Assembly: GCA_958295725.1 (NCBI GenBank)
Contig: OY282368.1
Coordinates: 1,012,501 to 1,076,500 of the forward strand
Origin: an uncultured Alphaproteobacteria bacterium
GTDB taxonomy: Bacteria; Pseudomonadota; Alphaproteobacteria; UBA2966
DNA: 64,000 bases
Direction: 5' to 3'
The translations under genes were made by a program, and so were the position numbers. Positions 1 to 7,733 of the stretch are shown piece after piece. A model generated the notes under the pieces. It did not search any database and was not told the DNA's origin. It saw only the letters and a list, made by a program, of their open reading frames with translations. Each line of letters starts with the position of its first letter. The stretch's first letter is position 1.

Positions 1-907
1 ACCGGGCGTACCGGCCGCTGTCGAGCGCCGCCGGACGCAGGGCGAAGCGCGGCAGCGTATCCCGCCAGGCCCGTCGGTTGAGCTCGTCGTCGAGGTCGTT
101 CCGTCCGCGCAGGAACAGCTTCCAGCTCTCCTCCGGGTGGTTGATCAGGTGCTGCGTGCCTCGCTCGATGGCGTCGATCAGGCGCCGCAGGCGCGGATCG
201 GCCAGGTTGTCGGCGTGAGCGACGAGAATCAGCTCGTCGTAGGTCGGGACGCCTTCCTCCTCGATATGGAACGCGCGTCCCGGCTTGCCGACGATATCCA
301 TCTGGTTCAGCTCGAAATTGCGGAAGGCGCCGATCACGGCGTCGACCTGACCGCTGATGACGGAGGGCGAAAGGGAGAAGTTGACGTTGATCAGCGTCAC
401 GTCGTCGAGCGTCAGCCCATGCCGTTCCAGCATCGCCTTGAGCAGGACGTCCTCGAACCCGCCCACCGAGAAGCCGATCTTCCGTCCCTTCAGGTCCGCG
501 ATCGACTCGATGGGACCGTCCGCCAGCACGACCAGCGAATTGAGCGGCGTGGACACCAGCGTCCCGATGCGGCGGAGTGGCAATCCCTGATCGACCTGGA
601 TGTGGAGCTGGGGCTGATAGGAAATGGCGACATCGGCCTTGCCCGCCGCAACGAGCTTGGGTGGGTCGTTGGGGTCCGCCGGGGCGACGAGCTCCACCTC
701 CAGGCCCGCGTCGCGGAAGTACCCGGCTTCCTGCGCCACGAAGAGGGGCGCGTGATCGGGGTTCACGAACCAGTCGAGTATCACCGTCATCCCGTCCTGG
801 GCTCGCGCCGCGCTCTGGACCGAGAGCGCGACGAGGAGCGGCAATCCGATGCTCAGGAACCGATGGAACGTTCGCGTCCGTGGATGTTCTTGTCGCCGAT
901 GGGTCAT
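1..907 (-). CDS. thiY: ThiY-like periplasmic thiamine-precursor-binding protein (3' end outside window)
   Basis: NMT1/THI5-like substrate-binding protein that would deliver a thiamine pyrimidine precursor to the ThiXZ ABC transporter in the periplasm. The ATG is at 907 and at least 302 codons are visible, running off the left edge. The N terminus has basic residues, a hydrophobic stretch and an A-R-A-Q-D cleavage-like site, so it is probably exported by Sec. The mature part opens with I-L-D-W-F-V-N-P-D-H-A, the hallmark start of this family, followed by G-Y-F-R-D-A-G-L and a D-V-A-I-S-Y-Q-P segment. It is the last gene of a minus-strand operon behind a TPP riboswitch, which supports the thiamine assignment. 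Exact ligand (HMP, formylaminopyrimidine or similar) is not determinable. Confidence 0.85.
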   Translation of the reverse strand, partial: MTHRRQEHPRTRTFHRFLSIGLPLLVALSVQSAARAQDGMTVILDWFVNPDHAPLFVAQEAGYFRDAGLEVELVAPADPNDPPKLVAAGKADVAISYQPQLHIQVDQGLPLRRIGTLVSTPLNSLVVLADGPIESIADLKGRKIGFSVGGFEDVLLKAMLERHGLTLDDVTLINVNFSLSPSVISGQVDAVIGAFRNFELNQMDIVGKPGRAFHIEEEGVPTYDELILVAHADNLADPRLRRLIDAIERGTQHLINHPEESWKLFLRGRNDLDDELNRRAWRDTLPRFALRPAALDSGRYAR

Positions 908-947
908 GTGGGTTTCTCCCGATGGGTTGGATGGTGGTTCGGAGCGG

Positions 948-1760
948 TCAGGGATGGGTTCGGGTCGGGGGTGTCGCGTCGTCGGCCGGCGCGCTGTCCG
1001 CCTGCCAGGGAAGGGCGAGGCGGAGCAGGCGGTCGACGATGAAATAGAGAGCCACGGCGAACAGGGCGAGGACGAGGAGGGCCGCGAACATCAGGTCGAT
1101 CCGCATCCGGCCGTTGGCGTGCAGCATGACGTAGCCGAGGCCTTCGCTCGCGCCCACCCATTCGCCGACCACGGCGCCGATGGGGGCGACGGCGGCGGCG
1201 ACGCGCAGGCCGGAGGCGAGGGCCGGCAGGGCCGCCGGGACGCGGATATGCCAGAGGATCGCCCAGGCCCGCCTCGGGTCGCCGTCGGTCATGGTGACGG
1301 CGAGATCGAGCCAGCCGGTCTCGGTGCGCCGCAGGCCGTCCAGGAAGCTCGCGGTCACCGGGAAATAGATGATGAGCGTCGCCATGGCCACCTTCGACGC
1401 CATGCCATAGCCGAGCCAGAGGACCAGGACCGGGGCGATGGCGAAGACGGGTATGGCCTGGGAGATCACCAGGATCGGGAACAGCCAGCGCCGCGCCGGC
1501 CGCGACTGGTGGATGAGGATGGCGCTGAGCACCCCTAACAGCGTTCCCAGAAGCAGCCCGAGCACGATCTCGGCCGCGGTGACCCAGGCGTGCGTGGCCA
1601 GGAAGTCCGCCCGCTCGCCGACGGTCCGCAGCACGAGCAGGGGTCCCGGCAGGATGTACGGCGGCGCCTGGGTCGTCCAGACGACGACCTGCCACAGCAG
1701 CCCCAGCCCGCACAGGGTGACGAGCGCGCGCCGGAGGTGGGGCAGGAGGGGGCCCGTCAT
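948..1760 (-). CDS. thiX: ThiX-like ABC transporter permease
   Basis: Inner-membrane permease of about 270 residues with the BPD_transp_1 fold. It shows several hydrophobic segments and a late EAA-type cytoplasmic loop (A-S-E-G-L-G-Y-V-M-L) that contacts the ATPase. I use the ATG at 1760 because it overlaps the stop of the upstream ATPase gene as ATGA; an in-frame GTG at 1769 would add three residues. It lies between the ATPase and the substrate-binding protein in one operon, so it should form the pore for a pyrimidine thiamine precursor. Confidence 0.88.
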   Translation of the reverse strand: MTGPLLPHLRRALVTLCGLGLLWQVVVWTTQAPPYILPGPLLVLRTVGERADFLATHAWVTAAEIVLGLLLGTLLGVLSAILIHQSRPARRWLFPILVISQAIPVFAIAPVLVLWLGYGMASKVAMATLIIYFPVTASFLDGLRRTETGWLDLAVTMTDGDPRRAWAILWHIRVPAALPALASGLRVAAAVAPIGAVVGEWVGASEGLGYVMLHANGRMRIDLMFAALLVLALFAVALYFIVDRLLRLALPWQADSAPADDATPPTRTHP

Positions 1761-2545
1761 TCCGCGCACTCGCGCGCCGGGGCCGGTCCGGACCGGCCGA
1801 GATACGCCATCAACTCGCGGTAGCGGGCCGTGGATTCCTCCCGCGTCGGGTCGCGCGGCGGGTCGCCGGAGAGGGTCATCGCCGCGGCGATCCGCGCCGG
1901 AAGGCCCGCCATGACATGAATGCGGTGACCGAGGCGGACCGCTTCGATCGGGTCGTGGGTGACGAGCAGTACGGTCCGTCCCGCGAGCAGCCGTCCCGCG
2001 AGATCCTGCAAGCGCAGCCTCGTGAGCGCGTCGAGGGCCGAGAACGGCTCGTCCATCAGAACGATGGGGCGATCTTCCATCAACGTCCGGGCCAGCGCCG
2101 CGCGCTGGCGCATGCCGCCCGACAGCACGGCTGGCGGATCGCCCTCACGGCCCGACAGACCGACGTCGCGCAACAGGTTCCGGGCGCTGCCCCGGTTCGC
2201 GGGATCGCCCCGTAACCGGGCTCCGAGGGTGACGTTGTCGAGGACGTCGAGCCAGGGGAGCAGCAGGTCCCGCTGGTCCATGTAGGCGATCCGGCCCTTG
2301 AGCGGACGGCCGTCTCCCGCCTCGATGGCGCCGCGTTCCAGCGCGGGGCCGAGGCCGGCGACGAGCCTCAGAAGGCTGGACTTGCCGATTCCGGAAAGGC
2401 CGAGCAGGCACGTGATCTCCCCCGCCGGGAGGGTTACCGACAGGTCCTCGAAAAGGATGCGGTCGCCATGGCGCAACGTCACGCCGCGGATGCGCACGTC
2501 CGGGGCTCGACCGTCCGCCATCGATGGGCCTTCGCCGTCGCTCAT
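1757..2545 (-). CDS. thiZ: ThiZ-like ABC transporter ATP-binding protein
   Basis: Cytoplasmic ATPase of about 262 residues that powers the ThiXYZ importer. Visible motifs are Walker A (G-L-S-G-I-G-K-S-S), the signature L-S-G-G-M-R-Q-R, Walker B (I-V-L-M-D-E-P) and the switch histidine (T-H-D). The frame is open upstream to 2716, but I choose the ATG at 2545. It directly follows the end of a TPP riboswitch and has a purine-rich ribosome site overlapping the 3' side of the aptamer, so expression is probably lowered by TPP through sequestration. It is the first gene of the operon and overlaps the permease by four bases. Confidence 0.88.
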   Translation of the reverse strand: MSDGEGPSMADGRAPDVRIRGVTLRHGDRILFEDLSVTLPAGEITCLLGLSGIGKSSLLRLVAGLGPALERGAIEAGDGRPLKGRIAYMDQRDLLLPWLDVLDNVTLGARLRGDPANRGSARNLLRDVGLSGREGDPPAVLSGGMRQRAALARTLMEDRPIVLMDEPFSALDALTRLRLQDLAGRLLAGRTVLLVTHDPIEAVRLGHRIHVMAGLPARIAAAMTLSGDPPRDPTREESTARYRELMAYLGRSGPAPARECAE

Positions 2546-2548
2546 GGA

Positions 2549-2646
2549 GACACCCTTCCCTACGCCGGCATGATCCGGATCAGGTTCTCGGGGTCGTCCC
2601 GTGAGACGGGACCTCTCAGCCGCGGCGCGCGGCTCCCCCCAGTGAC
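2549..2646 (-). promoter_or_regulatory. TPP riboswitch (THI box)
   Basis: Read on the minus strand, this has the GGGG-AGCC entry helix, the conserved GGCTGAGAG element, then GAGAACCTGATCCGG followed by ATGCCGGCGTAGGGA, which are the two TPP-contact regions in the right order. The 3' helix overlaps the ribosome-binding site of the ATPase gene starting at 2545, which suggests translational control by thiamine pyrophosphate. Confidence 0.95.
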
Positions 2647-2773
2647 GGAACGAGTATACAGCCCTCGCCCGGCCGATCAAGGACCGGCGTGCGCCGGCGC
2701 GGCCATGCCGACGCAAGCCGGGACGGTTCGCGGCGGGTGTTTACTCCGGCGCCGTTTTCCGTAGTCTTGCCTC

Positions 2774-3268
2774 ATGTCCGGACCGACCCGTAGCCGCCGC
2801 GCGCTCGGCGTCTTGGCGATCCTGACGCTTGTCGCGTCGGGTTCTTCGCTTCCCCCGCGCGCGGGGGAAGCGGGCATGATCGACTCGGAAGTGACGATCG
2901 TCTCCGAGAGCGGCGAGCACCGGTTCGAGGTCGAGGTCGCGCGCGCGGTCGAGGAGCAGGCCCGCGGCCTGATGTACCGCCAAGGGCTCGCATCCGACGC
3001 CGGGATGCTGTTCGACTACGGCCGTCCGCGGAACATCGCCATGTGGATGCGCAACACGTACATCCCGCTCGACATGATCTTCATCGGCGCCGACTGGCGG
3101 ATCACGCGCATCGTGGAGCGGACGGTGCCGCTCTCGTTGGCGACGGTGGCGTCCGAAGGGCCGGTCCGGGCCGTGCTCGAGGTCAACGCCGGCACGGCGT
3201 CGCGACTCGGTATTCGCCCCGGAGATCGCGTGATCCACGAAGGCGCGGGTTCGGGCGACTCCCGTTGA
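2774..3268 (+). CDS. DUF192 family protein
   Basis: A 164-residue protein with a basic, hydrophobic N terminus resembling a signal peptide, followed by a DUF192 domain (about residues 40-155). The domain shows A-R-G-L-M-Y-R, G-M-L-F-D-Y and the diagnostic W-M-R-N-T-Y-I-P-L-D-M-I-F segment. Family members are small, usually exported proteins without a settled function. A long perfect palindrome (2848-2871) is read through in the segment between signal peptide and domain. It is followed after one base by a thioesterase gene on the same strand. Confidence 0.88.
   Translation: MSGPTRSRRALGVLAILTLVASGSSLPPRAGEAGMIDSEVTIVSESGEHRFEVEVARAVEEQARGLMYRQGLASDAGMLFDYGRPRNIAMWMRNTYIPLDMIFIGADWRITRIVERTVPLSLATVASEGPVRAVLEVNAGTASRLGIRPGDRVIHEGAGSGDSR
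2848..2871. repeat. 24-bp perfect palindrome inside the DUF192 gene
   Basis: A perfect inverted repeat with a C5/G5 core around CGCGCGCG. It is translated as the linker after the signal peptide. It resembles two imperfect palindromes elsewhere in the window (16078-16106 and 32247-32273), so it may be a REP-like element captured in coding sequence. Confidence 0.7.
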
Positions 3269-3269
3269 C

Positions 3270-3713
3270 ATGACGGGTGGCGGCGCGATCGACGGGCGGG
3301 GGATCCCCGCCGGATTTGCGCCGATCGATGGGCCCTCGCCGTTCGGCCGGCTCCTCGGCCCCGTCCATGAGCGTCCGGAGGAGGGCGGGGCTTTCGTGCG
3401 GGCGCTCAGGATCGAGGACAGGCACACGAACCTCGGCGGCGTGGTCCATGGCGGCGTGCTGATGTCTTTCGCCGACGTCGTGCTCGGCACCGTGAGCTAC
3501 CGCCACGCCGTCCGCCCGGGCGCGAGCATCCGCATGGTTTCGGACTTCGTCGCGCCCGCGCACATCGGCGACTGGCTCGAGGGGCGCGGCGTGGTGACGA
3601 AAGCGACGCGCTCGATCGTTTTCGCCGCCGGGGAACTGACCGTCGACGGGCGGACGATTCTGACGATGGCGGGAACCTACAAGCTTCTTGGCGAACCCCG
3701 GGATACCGATTGA
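3270..3713 (+). CDS. PaaI-type hotdog-fold thioesterase
   Basis: A 147-residue hotdog-fold protein of the PaaI/4HBT group, expected to hydrolyse acyl-CoA thioesters. The active-site segment is seen as H-T-N-L-G-G-V-V-H-G-G-V-L-M-S-F-A-D, with the typical HGG and following acidic residue. A second family feature is the I-R-M-V-S-D-F-V-A-P strand later in the protein. It starts one base after the DUF192 gene, so the two are probably co-transcribed. Substrate is unknown. Confidence 0.87.
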   Translation: MTGGGAIDGRGIPAGFAPIDGPSPFGRLLGPVHERPEEGGAFVRALRIEDRHTNLGGVVHGGVLMSFADVVLGTVSYRHAVRPGASIRMVSDFVAPAHIGDWLEGRGVVTKATRSIVFAAGELTVDGRTILTMAGTYKLLGEPRDTD

Positions 3714-3915
3714 TATTCCATGAATTATGTTTTCCGACAAGCGATTAAACCATATTACCGATATCGTGTATCGGAATCATCGAAATAGATCGAGAGGATC
3801 CGGCGAGGTCGGAGGGCGGGCGTCCACGACGCGCCCGCGCGCTCCGAGACATCGCGCGACCGTCTTGCCGTGCGTTCCGCGTTGGTGTATCCCGGCGTCG
3901 AGACGCGGCGTTTCG

Positions 3916-3992
3916 CGGGGAGTAGCTCAGCCCGGTAGAGCACCGGCTTTGGGAGCCGGGGGCCGCTGGTTCGAATCCAGTCTCCCCGACCA
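3916..3992 (+). tRNA. tRNA-Pro(TGG)
   Basis: A full cloverleaf: acceptor CGGGGAG (3916-3922) pairs with CTCCCCG (3982-3988), a GTTCGAATC T loop is present, and CCA is encoded. The anticodon stem CCGGC/GCCGG encloses the loop TTTGGGA, giving anticodon TGG. Confidence 0.96.
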
Positions 3993-4031
3993 CGGTCGAG
4001 GCACCGAGGCTTCGCATGGACGAGGTTCACG

Positions 4032-4325
4032 ATGCGGGCACGGATATATCGACCCGCCAGGACGGCGATGCAGTCGGGCCGGGCCAGGACCAGGGATTGG
4101 GTCGTGCGCTTCGAGCCCAAGGCGGCGCGGCGTATCGACCCGCTGATGGGCTGGACGTCGTCTTCGGACACGGATCAACAGGTGACGATGCGGTTTCCCA
4201 CCCGCGAGGCGGCCGTCGCCTATTGCGAGAGGCGCGGCATCTCGTATCAGGTGCTGGAGCCCCGCCGGCGCAAGTTCAGAACGAAGTCCTATGCGGACAA
4301 CTTCCGCTACGACGCGGTGAGGTAG
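4032..4325 (+). CDS. NDUFS4-like NADH-ubiquinone oxidoreductase accessory subunit
   Basis: A 97-residue homologue of the mitochondrial complex I subunit NDUFS4 (ETC_C1_NDUFS4), found in alphaproteobacteria. It shows the family order: an N-terminal A-R-I-Y-R-P segment, W-V-V-R-F-E-P, D-P-L-M-G-W-T-S-S-S-D, F-P-T-R-E-A-A-V-A-Y, and a C-terminal Y-A-D-N-F. It would bind the peripheral arm of complex I at the inner membrane. It stands alone between two tRNA genes, as is common for this gene, and helps place the genome in the Alphaproteobacteria. Confidence 0.93.
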   Translation: MRARIYRPARTAMQSGRARTRDWVVRFEPKAARRIDPLMGWTSSSDTDQQVTMRFPTREAAVAYCERRGISYQVLEPRRRKFRTKSYADNFRYDAVR

Positions 4326-4357
4326 GCGGTTCTCGCGTCGGCGCATGATGGCCCAGC

Positions 4358-4434
4358 GGCCCCGTAGCTCAACCGGACAGAGCATCGGCCTTCTAAGCCG
4401 AGGGTTGCAGGTTCGAGTCCTGCCGGGGTCGCCA
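4358..4434 (+). tRNA. tRNA-Arg(TCT)
   Basis: Cloverleaf with acceptor GGCCCCG (4358-4364) paired to CGGGGTC, a GTTCGAGTC T loop and encoded CCA. The anticodon stem TCGGC/GCCGA encloses CTTCTAA, giving anticodon TCT. Confidence 0.96.
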
Positions 4435-4593
4435 CGCCCGCCCGGTATTCGTCGTCGACGCCGTTTCCGATGGGCGCTCCCCCTGTCGCGAATCTCGAAA
4501 GTCGCTTAACGTCGGCGGCGTTCGGGGCGTCGCGTTCCGTTCTCGCGACGGCCCGGCCGACGAACCGGTCTATTTCCAGCGAAGGAAACCGCA

Positions 4594-5619
4594 ATGCCCG
4601 TGGTCGATTCGACGAACAGGGAATGGATCGACAGGACGGTCGAGGAGGCGCTCGATCCCGGCCTGCCGATCTGCGATCCGCACCATCATTTCTGGGAATT
4701 CCGGTACGAACGGCCGGCCCACCACTATCTTCTGGACGATCTCCTGGCGGACATCGGCGCCGGACACAACATCGTCTCGACGGTCTTCATCGAATGCGCA
4801 GCGATGTACAGGCGGGACGGTCCCGAGGAGATGCGGGTCGTCGGCGAGGTGGAATTCGTCAACGGCATCGCGGCCATGAGCGCCTCGGGTCTCTACGGCG
4901 ATGCGCGGATCGCGGCGGGAATCGTCGGCCATGCGGACCTGACGTTGGGAAGCGCCGTCGGCGCCGTGCTGGACGCACAGATCGCCGCCGGCGGCGGGCG
5001 CTTTCGCGGTATCCGGCACATCGTGACCTGGGAGGACACGGGCCACTTCCCGCCGGCGCGCACGAAACCCGCGCCGCGCCTGCTGCTCGACCCCGAATTC
5101 CGCGAGGGTTTCGCGGAACTGGAACCGCGCGGCCTCGGATTCGAGGTGTGGTGTTTCCACCCGCAGTTGCCCGAGGTCACCGATCTCGCCCGCGCCTTCC
5201 CCGGCACGACGATCGTCCTCGATCATTTCGGCGGGCCACTCGGGGTCGGCCCCTACGCGGGCAGGCGGGACGAGATATTCGAAAGCTGGAGCCGGGACAT
5301 CGCCGCGCTCGCCGCCTGCCCCAACGTGGTGGCCAAACTCGGCGGTGTGAACATGGACCTCAATGGTTTCGGCTGGCATGAACGGGAGCGGCCGCCGACC
5401 AGCGCCGAACTCATGGAGGCGACGCGGCGTTACTACGAGCACACGATCGACGTCTTCGGCCCGGACCGTTGCATGTTCGAGTCCAACTTCCCCGTCGACA
5501 TGATCAGCTGCGGCTACGTCGTGCTGTGGAACGCGTTCAAGCGTCTGACCGCGAACTATTCGGATACCGAGAAGGCGGCCCTTTACCACGACACGGCGAC
5601 GCGGGTGTACAGGTTGTAA
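4594..5619 (+). CDS. Amidohydrolase (TIM-barrel metal-dependent hydrolase)
   Basis: A 341-residue amidohydrolase-2 family protein. The metal-binding start of the barrel is seen as I-C-D-P-H-H-H-F-W-E near residue 27. Later strands carry W-C-F-H-P-Q, I-V-L-D-H-F-G-G and, near the C terminus, E-S-N-F-P-V-D, where the final conserved acid sits. Relatives act on lactones or related carboxylates, but the substrate here cannot be read. A DUF3237 gene follows on the same strand after 114 bases. Confidence 0.85.
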   Translation: MPVVDSTNREWIDRTVEEALDPGLPICDPHHHFWEFRYERPAHHYLLDDLLADIGAGHNIVSTVFIECAAMYRRDGPEEMRVVGEVEFVNGIAAMSASGLYGDARIAAGIVGHADLTLGSAVGAVLDAQIAAGGGRFRGIRHIVTWEDTGHFPPARTKPAPRLLLDPEFREGFAELEPRGLGFEVWCFHPQLPEVTDLARAFPGTTIVLDHFGGPLGVGPYAGRRDEIFESWSRDIAALAACPNVVAKLGGVNMDLNGFGWHERERPPTSAELMEATRRYYEHTIDVFGPDRCMFESNFPVDMISCGYVVLWNAFKRLTANYSDTEKAALYHDTATRVYRL

Positions 5620-5733
5620 CCTCGTCCTGTCGGCCGTCGAGCGTCGCCGCGCGACGGCGGCGCGGGGAGGGACGTCCCCGCGTGACATCGGGGAGGCGCC
5701 GGCGTCGGGGATTCAACGGGAAGGAGAAGCGAC

Positions 5734-6195
5734 ATGACCGGAATTGCCACGGCGCATCTTTTCGACATGCATCTCGACGTCGATCCGGGTTACGTCGACA
5801 CGGGCCTCGGGCATCTCGGCAGGCGCCGTGTCATCTCGGTCACGGGCGGCACCTTCGAAGGCGAACGCCTGAGGGGGATCGTTCTGCCGGGCGGTGGCGA
5901 CTGGCTCCTCGACCGGACCGACGGAGTCACCCAGCTCGACGTGCGCCTGACTCTCGAGACCGACGACGGCGCCGCGATCTACATGTTCTATCGCGGCTAT
6001 CGCCATGGGCCCGCCCGGGTGTTGGAGCGGCTCGCCAACGGCGAGGAGGTCGACCCGTCCGAGTACTATCAGCGCGCCGCTCCGTTCTATGAGACGGGGG
6101 ACGAGCGTTACGTCTGGCTGACCCGGACGGTTTCGGTCGCGACGGGCTGGCGCCGGCCCGACGGCCCCAGCTACCGGGTGTTCGAAGTTCTTTGA
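5734..6195 (+). CDS. DUF3237 family protein
   Basis: A 153-residue protein matching DUF3237 in order: an N-terminal hydrophobic beta strand, a G-R-R-R-V-I-S-V-T-G-G-T-F-E-G turn, G-G-D-W-L-L, then Y-M-F-Y-R-G-Y-R, and a C-terminal domain with A-P-F-Y-E-T-G and Y-V-W-L-T-R-T. Function of the family is not established. A good ribosome site (GGAGAAG) precedes the ATG. It probably shares a transcript with the amidohydrolase upstream. Confidence 0.85.
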   Translation: MTGIATAHLFDMHLDVDPGYVDTGLGHLGRRRVISVTGGTFEGERLRGIVLPGGGDWLLDRTDGVTQLDVRLTLETDDGAAIYMFYRGYRHGPARVLERLANGEEVDPSEYYQRAAPFYETGDERYVWLTRTVSVATGWRRPDGPSYRVFEVL

Positions 6196-6213
6196 CCGCG
6201 GCGGCACGTCCCC

Positions 6214-6468
6214 TCACTCGTTCCTGGACGGAGGCGCCGCGGGCACTCCTTCCCGTTCGGCGATGCCGGGCGGCACCTCCACCTCGTCGCGCGGGAGGGT
6301 GTCGAATACGAACGCCGGCGCGAGCGCGATGAGGGCAGCCAGAAGAATGGCCGCTTTCCAGTGCAGGTCGGCGAGTCCCGGACGACGGCGGAGGCGCGAC
6401 CCCTGCCACAGGACGAATCCGGCGAACAGAACCGCCGTCGCCACGATCCACACGAGAAACGCGCCCAT
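6214..6468 (-). CDS. Small two-helix membrane protein
   Basis: Not recognised. From the ATG at 6468 it encodes 84 residues with two clear hydrophobic helices (about residues 2-20 and 33-52), separated by a basic loop and followed by a hydrophilic tail rich in proline and glutamate. The frame is open further upstream, but only this start gives a sensible membrane protein. It lies 53 bases after hisI on the same strand and could be the last gene of the dprA-topA-rnr-Nudix-hisI run. Confidence 0.6.
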   Translation of the reverse strand: MGAFLVWIVATAVLFAGFVLWQGSRLRRRPGLADLHWKAAILLAALIALAPAFVFDTLPRDEVEVPPGIAEREGVPAAPPSRNE

Positions 6469-6521
6469 GGATTCGTTGTAGCGCGGGTTCGCGGCGGACG
6501 CCAGTTCCGCCACGCGGGGCT

Positions 6522-6932
6522 TCAATCTCCGTAAAGCTCCTTCGGATCGACCTCGACCTCCGCGATGGTTTCGAGACCGCCGTCGCGCACGGCGGTGAAG
6601 AAGCAATGGCGGCGCCCCGTGTGGCACGCCAGCCCCTTCTGATCGACCAGCAGGAGGAGCGTGTCGCCATCGCAGTCCACGCGCATCTCCTCGAGTGTCT
6701 GTTCCTGCCCCGACGACTCGCCCTTGCGCCAGAGCCTGTTCCGGGATCGCGACCAGTAGTGCGCCGCGCCCGTGGCCAGGGTCCGCTCGACGGCCTCTCG
6801 GTTCATCCAGGCCATCATCAGGACCTCCCCGGAATCGTGCTGCTGCGCGATGGCGGGGACGAGGCCCCTCGCGTCGAAGGCGATGGCGTCGAGGATCGCC
6901 GGATCGACCGTATTGCCGTCGGAGTTCCGCAT
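6522..6932 (-). CDS. hisI: Phosphoribosyl-AMP cyclohydrolase
   Basis: Third step of histidine biosynthesis: opens the purine ring of phosphoribosyl-AMP. The 136-residue protein shows the zinc/magnesium-binding features of HisI: V-L-M-M-A-W-M-N-R-E, Y-W-S-R-S-R, L-W-R-K-G-E-S-S-G, D-C-D-G-D-T-L, and the Cys pattern A-C-H-T-G-R-R-H-C-F. There is no HisE domain, as in most alphaproteobacteria. The ATG is at 6932; a GTG at 6941 overlapping the Nudix stop is an alternative coupled start. Confidence 0.95.
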   Translation of the reverse strand: MRNSDGNTVDPAILDAIAFDARGLVPAIAQQHDSGEVLMMAWMNREAVERTLATGAAHYWSRSRNRLWRKGESSGQEQTLEEMRVDCDGDTLLLLVDQKGLACHTGRRHCFFTAVRDGGLETIAEVEVDPKELYGD

Positions 6933-6937
6933 GTCGT

Positions 6938-7636
6938 TCACTCGTAGTGGTGGTAGAACCGTCCCCGGCGGTGAGAGAAGAACGAGACCCGCCAGTCGTC
7001 GTTCCCCTTCGGCGGGTTCGTCATGTAGCGCTCGATCTCGAGCAGCATATGTGTCGTGACGCTGGGGAGCGGCAGGTCGTGGGCGTGGTCGACGGTGACC
7101 CAGCGCAGGTCGTGGAGCTCTCCGTTGCCGCCGAGCCGCCCTTCGGCCGTGGTCCCGTCGACGAGAAAGAACCGCGCGTCGTAGCGGATCGGGCGGTTCG
7201 ATGGCGTGAGCGCCCGAGCGAGATAGTCGAGCCGATGCAGGGCCGGTGCGTACCCCGTTTCGAAGAAATGCCGCCAGGACGGCGGGCCGGACGCGGCGTC
7301 CGGCGTCCGCCGGCCCAGAAGCAGCCCGGTCTCCTCGTAGGTTTCGCGAACGGCGGCCATGGCGTGCGCCCGCGCGCGCCCGGCGCCGCACCGGCGGGTC
7401 AACCGGGCCAGAACGTGGTCGGCAAGCGGCGTCGCTTCCCGCGCGCGCCAGTCGCCGGGGTCGACGCGCCCTCCGGGGAACACGTACACGCTCGGCATGA
7501 AGCGGGTCGCGGTGTCGCGGCGTCCCATCAGGATCTCGACCCGTCCCCGTTTCGGCTTGCGATGGAGGATGAGGCTCGCGGCCTGTCTCGGGCGCGGCGG
7601 TCGCCGGGGCGGTCTCTGTTCGGGTGCGTCGGACAT
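6938..7636 (-). CDS. Nudix hydrolase
   Basis: A Nudix-family pyrophosphohydrolase of about 232 residues. The Nudix box is split: F-P-G-G-R-V-D-P is followed by an insertion of about 40 residues before A-V-R-E-T-Y-E-E-T-G-L. Such long insertions occur in NUDT19/CoA-type members. The ATG at 7636 follows a region of the frame that looks non-coding, so I prefer it to the upstream open frame. It lies downstream of rnr, a usual place in this group. Substrate unknown. Confidence 0.85.
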   Translation of the reverse strand: MSDAPEQRPPRRPPRPRQAASLILHRKPKRGRVEILMGRRDTATRFMPSVYVFPGGRVDPGDWRAREATPLADHVLARLTRRCGAGRARAHAMAAVRETYEETGLLLGRRTPDAASGPPSWRHFFETGYAPALHRLDYLARALTPSNRPIRYDARFFLVDGTTAEGRLGGNGELHDLRWVTVDHAHDLPLPSVTTHMLLEIERYMTNPPKGNDDWRVSFFSHRRGRFYHHYE

Positions 7637-7733
7637 CGTTCGACAGGCGGTGCGTGCGGCGCGGGACCGCGGCGGAGGTGTCTGACGTTGCCGGACCCGC
7701 CGCGCCATGTCCACCCGCCGATACGGTCCGTTC

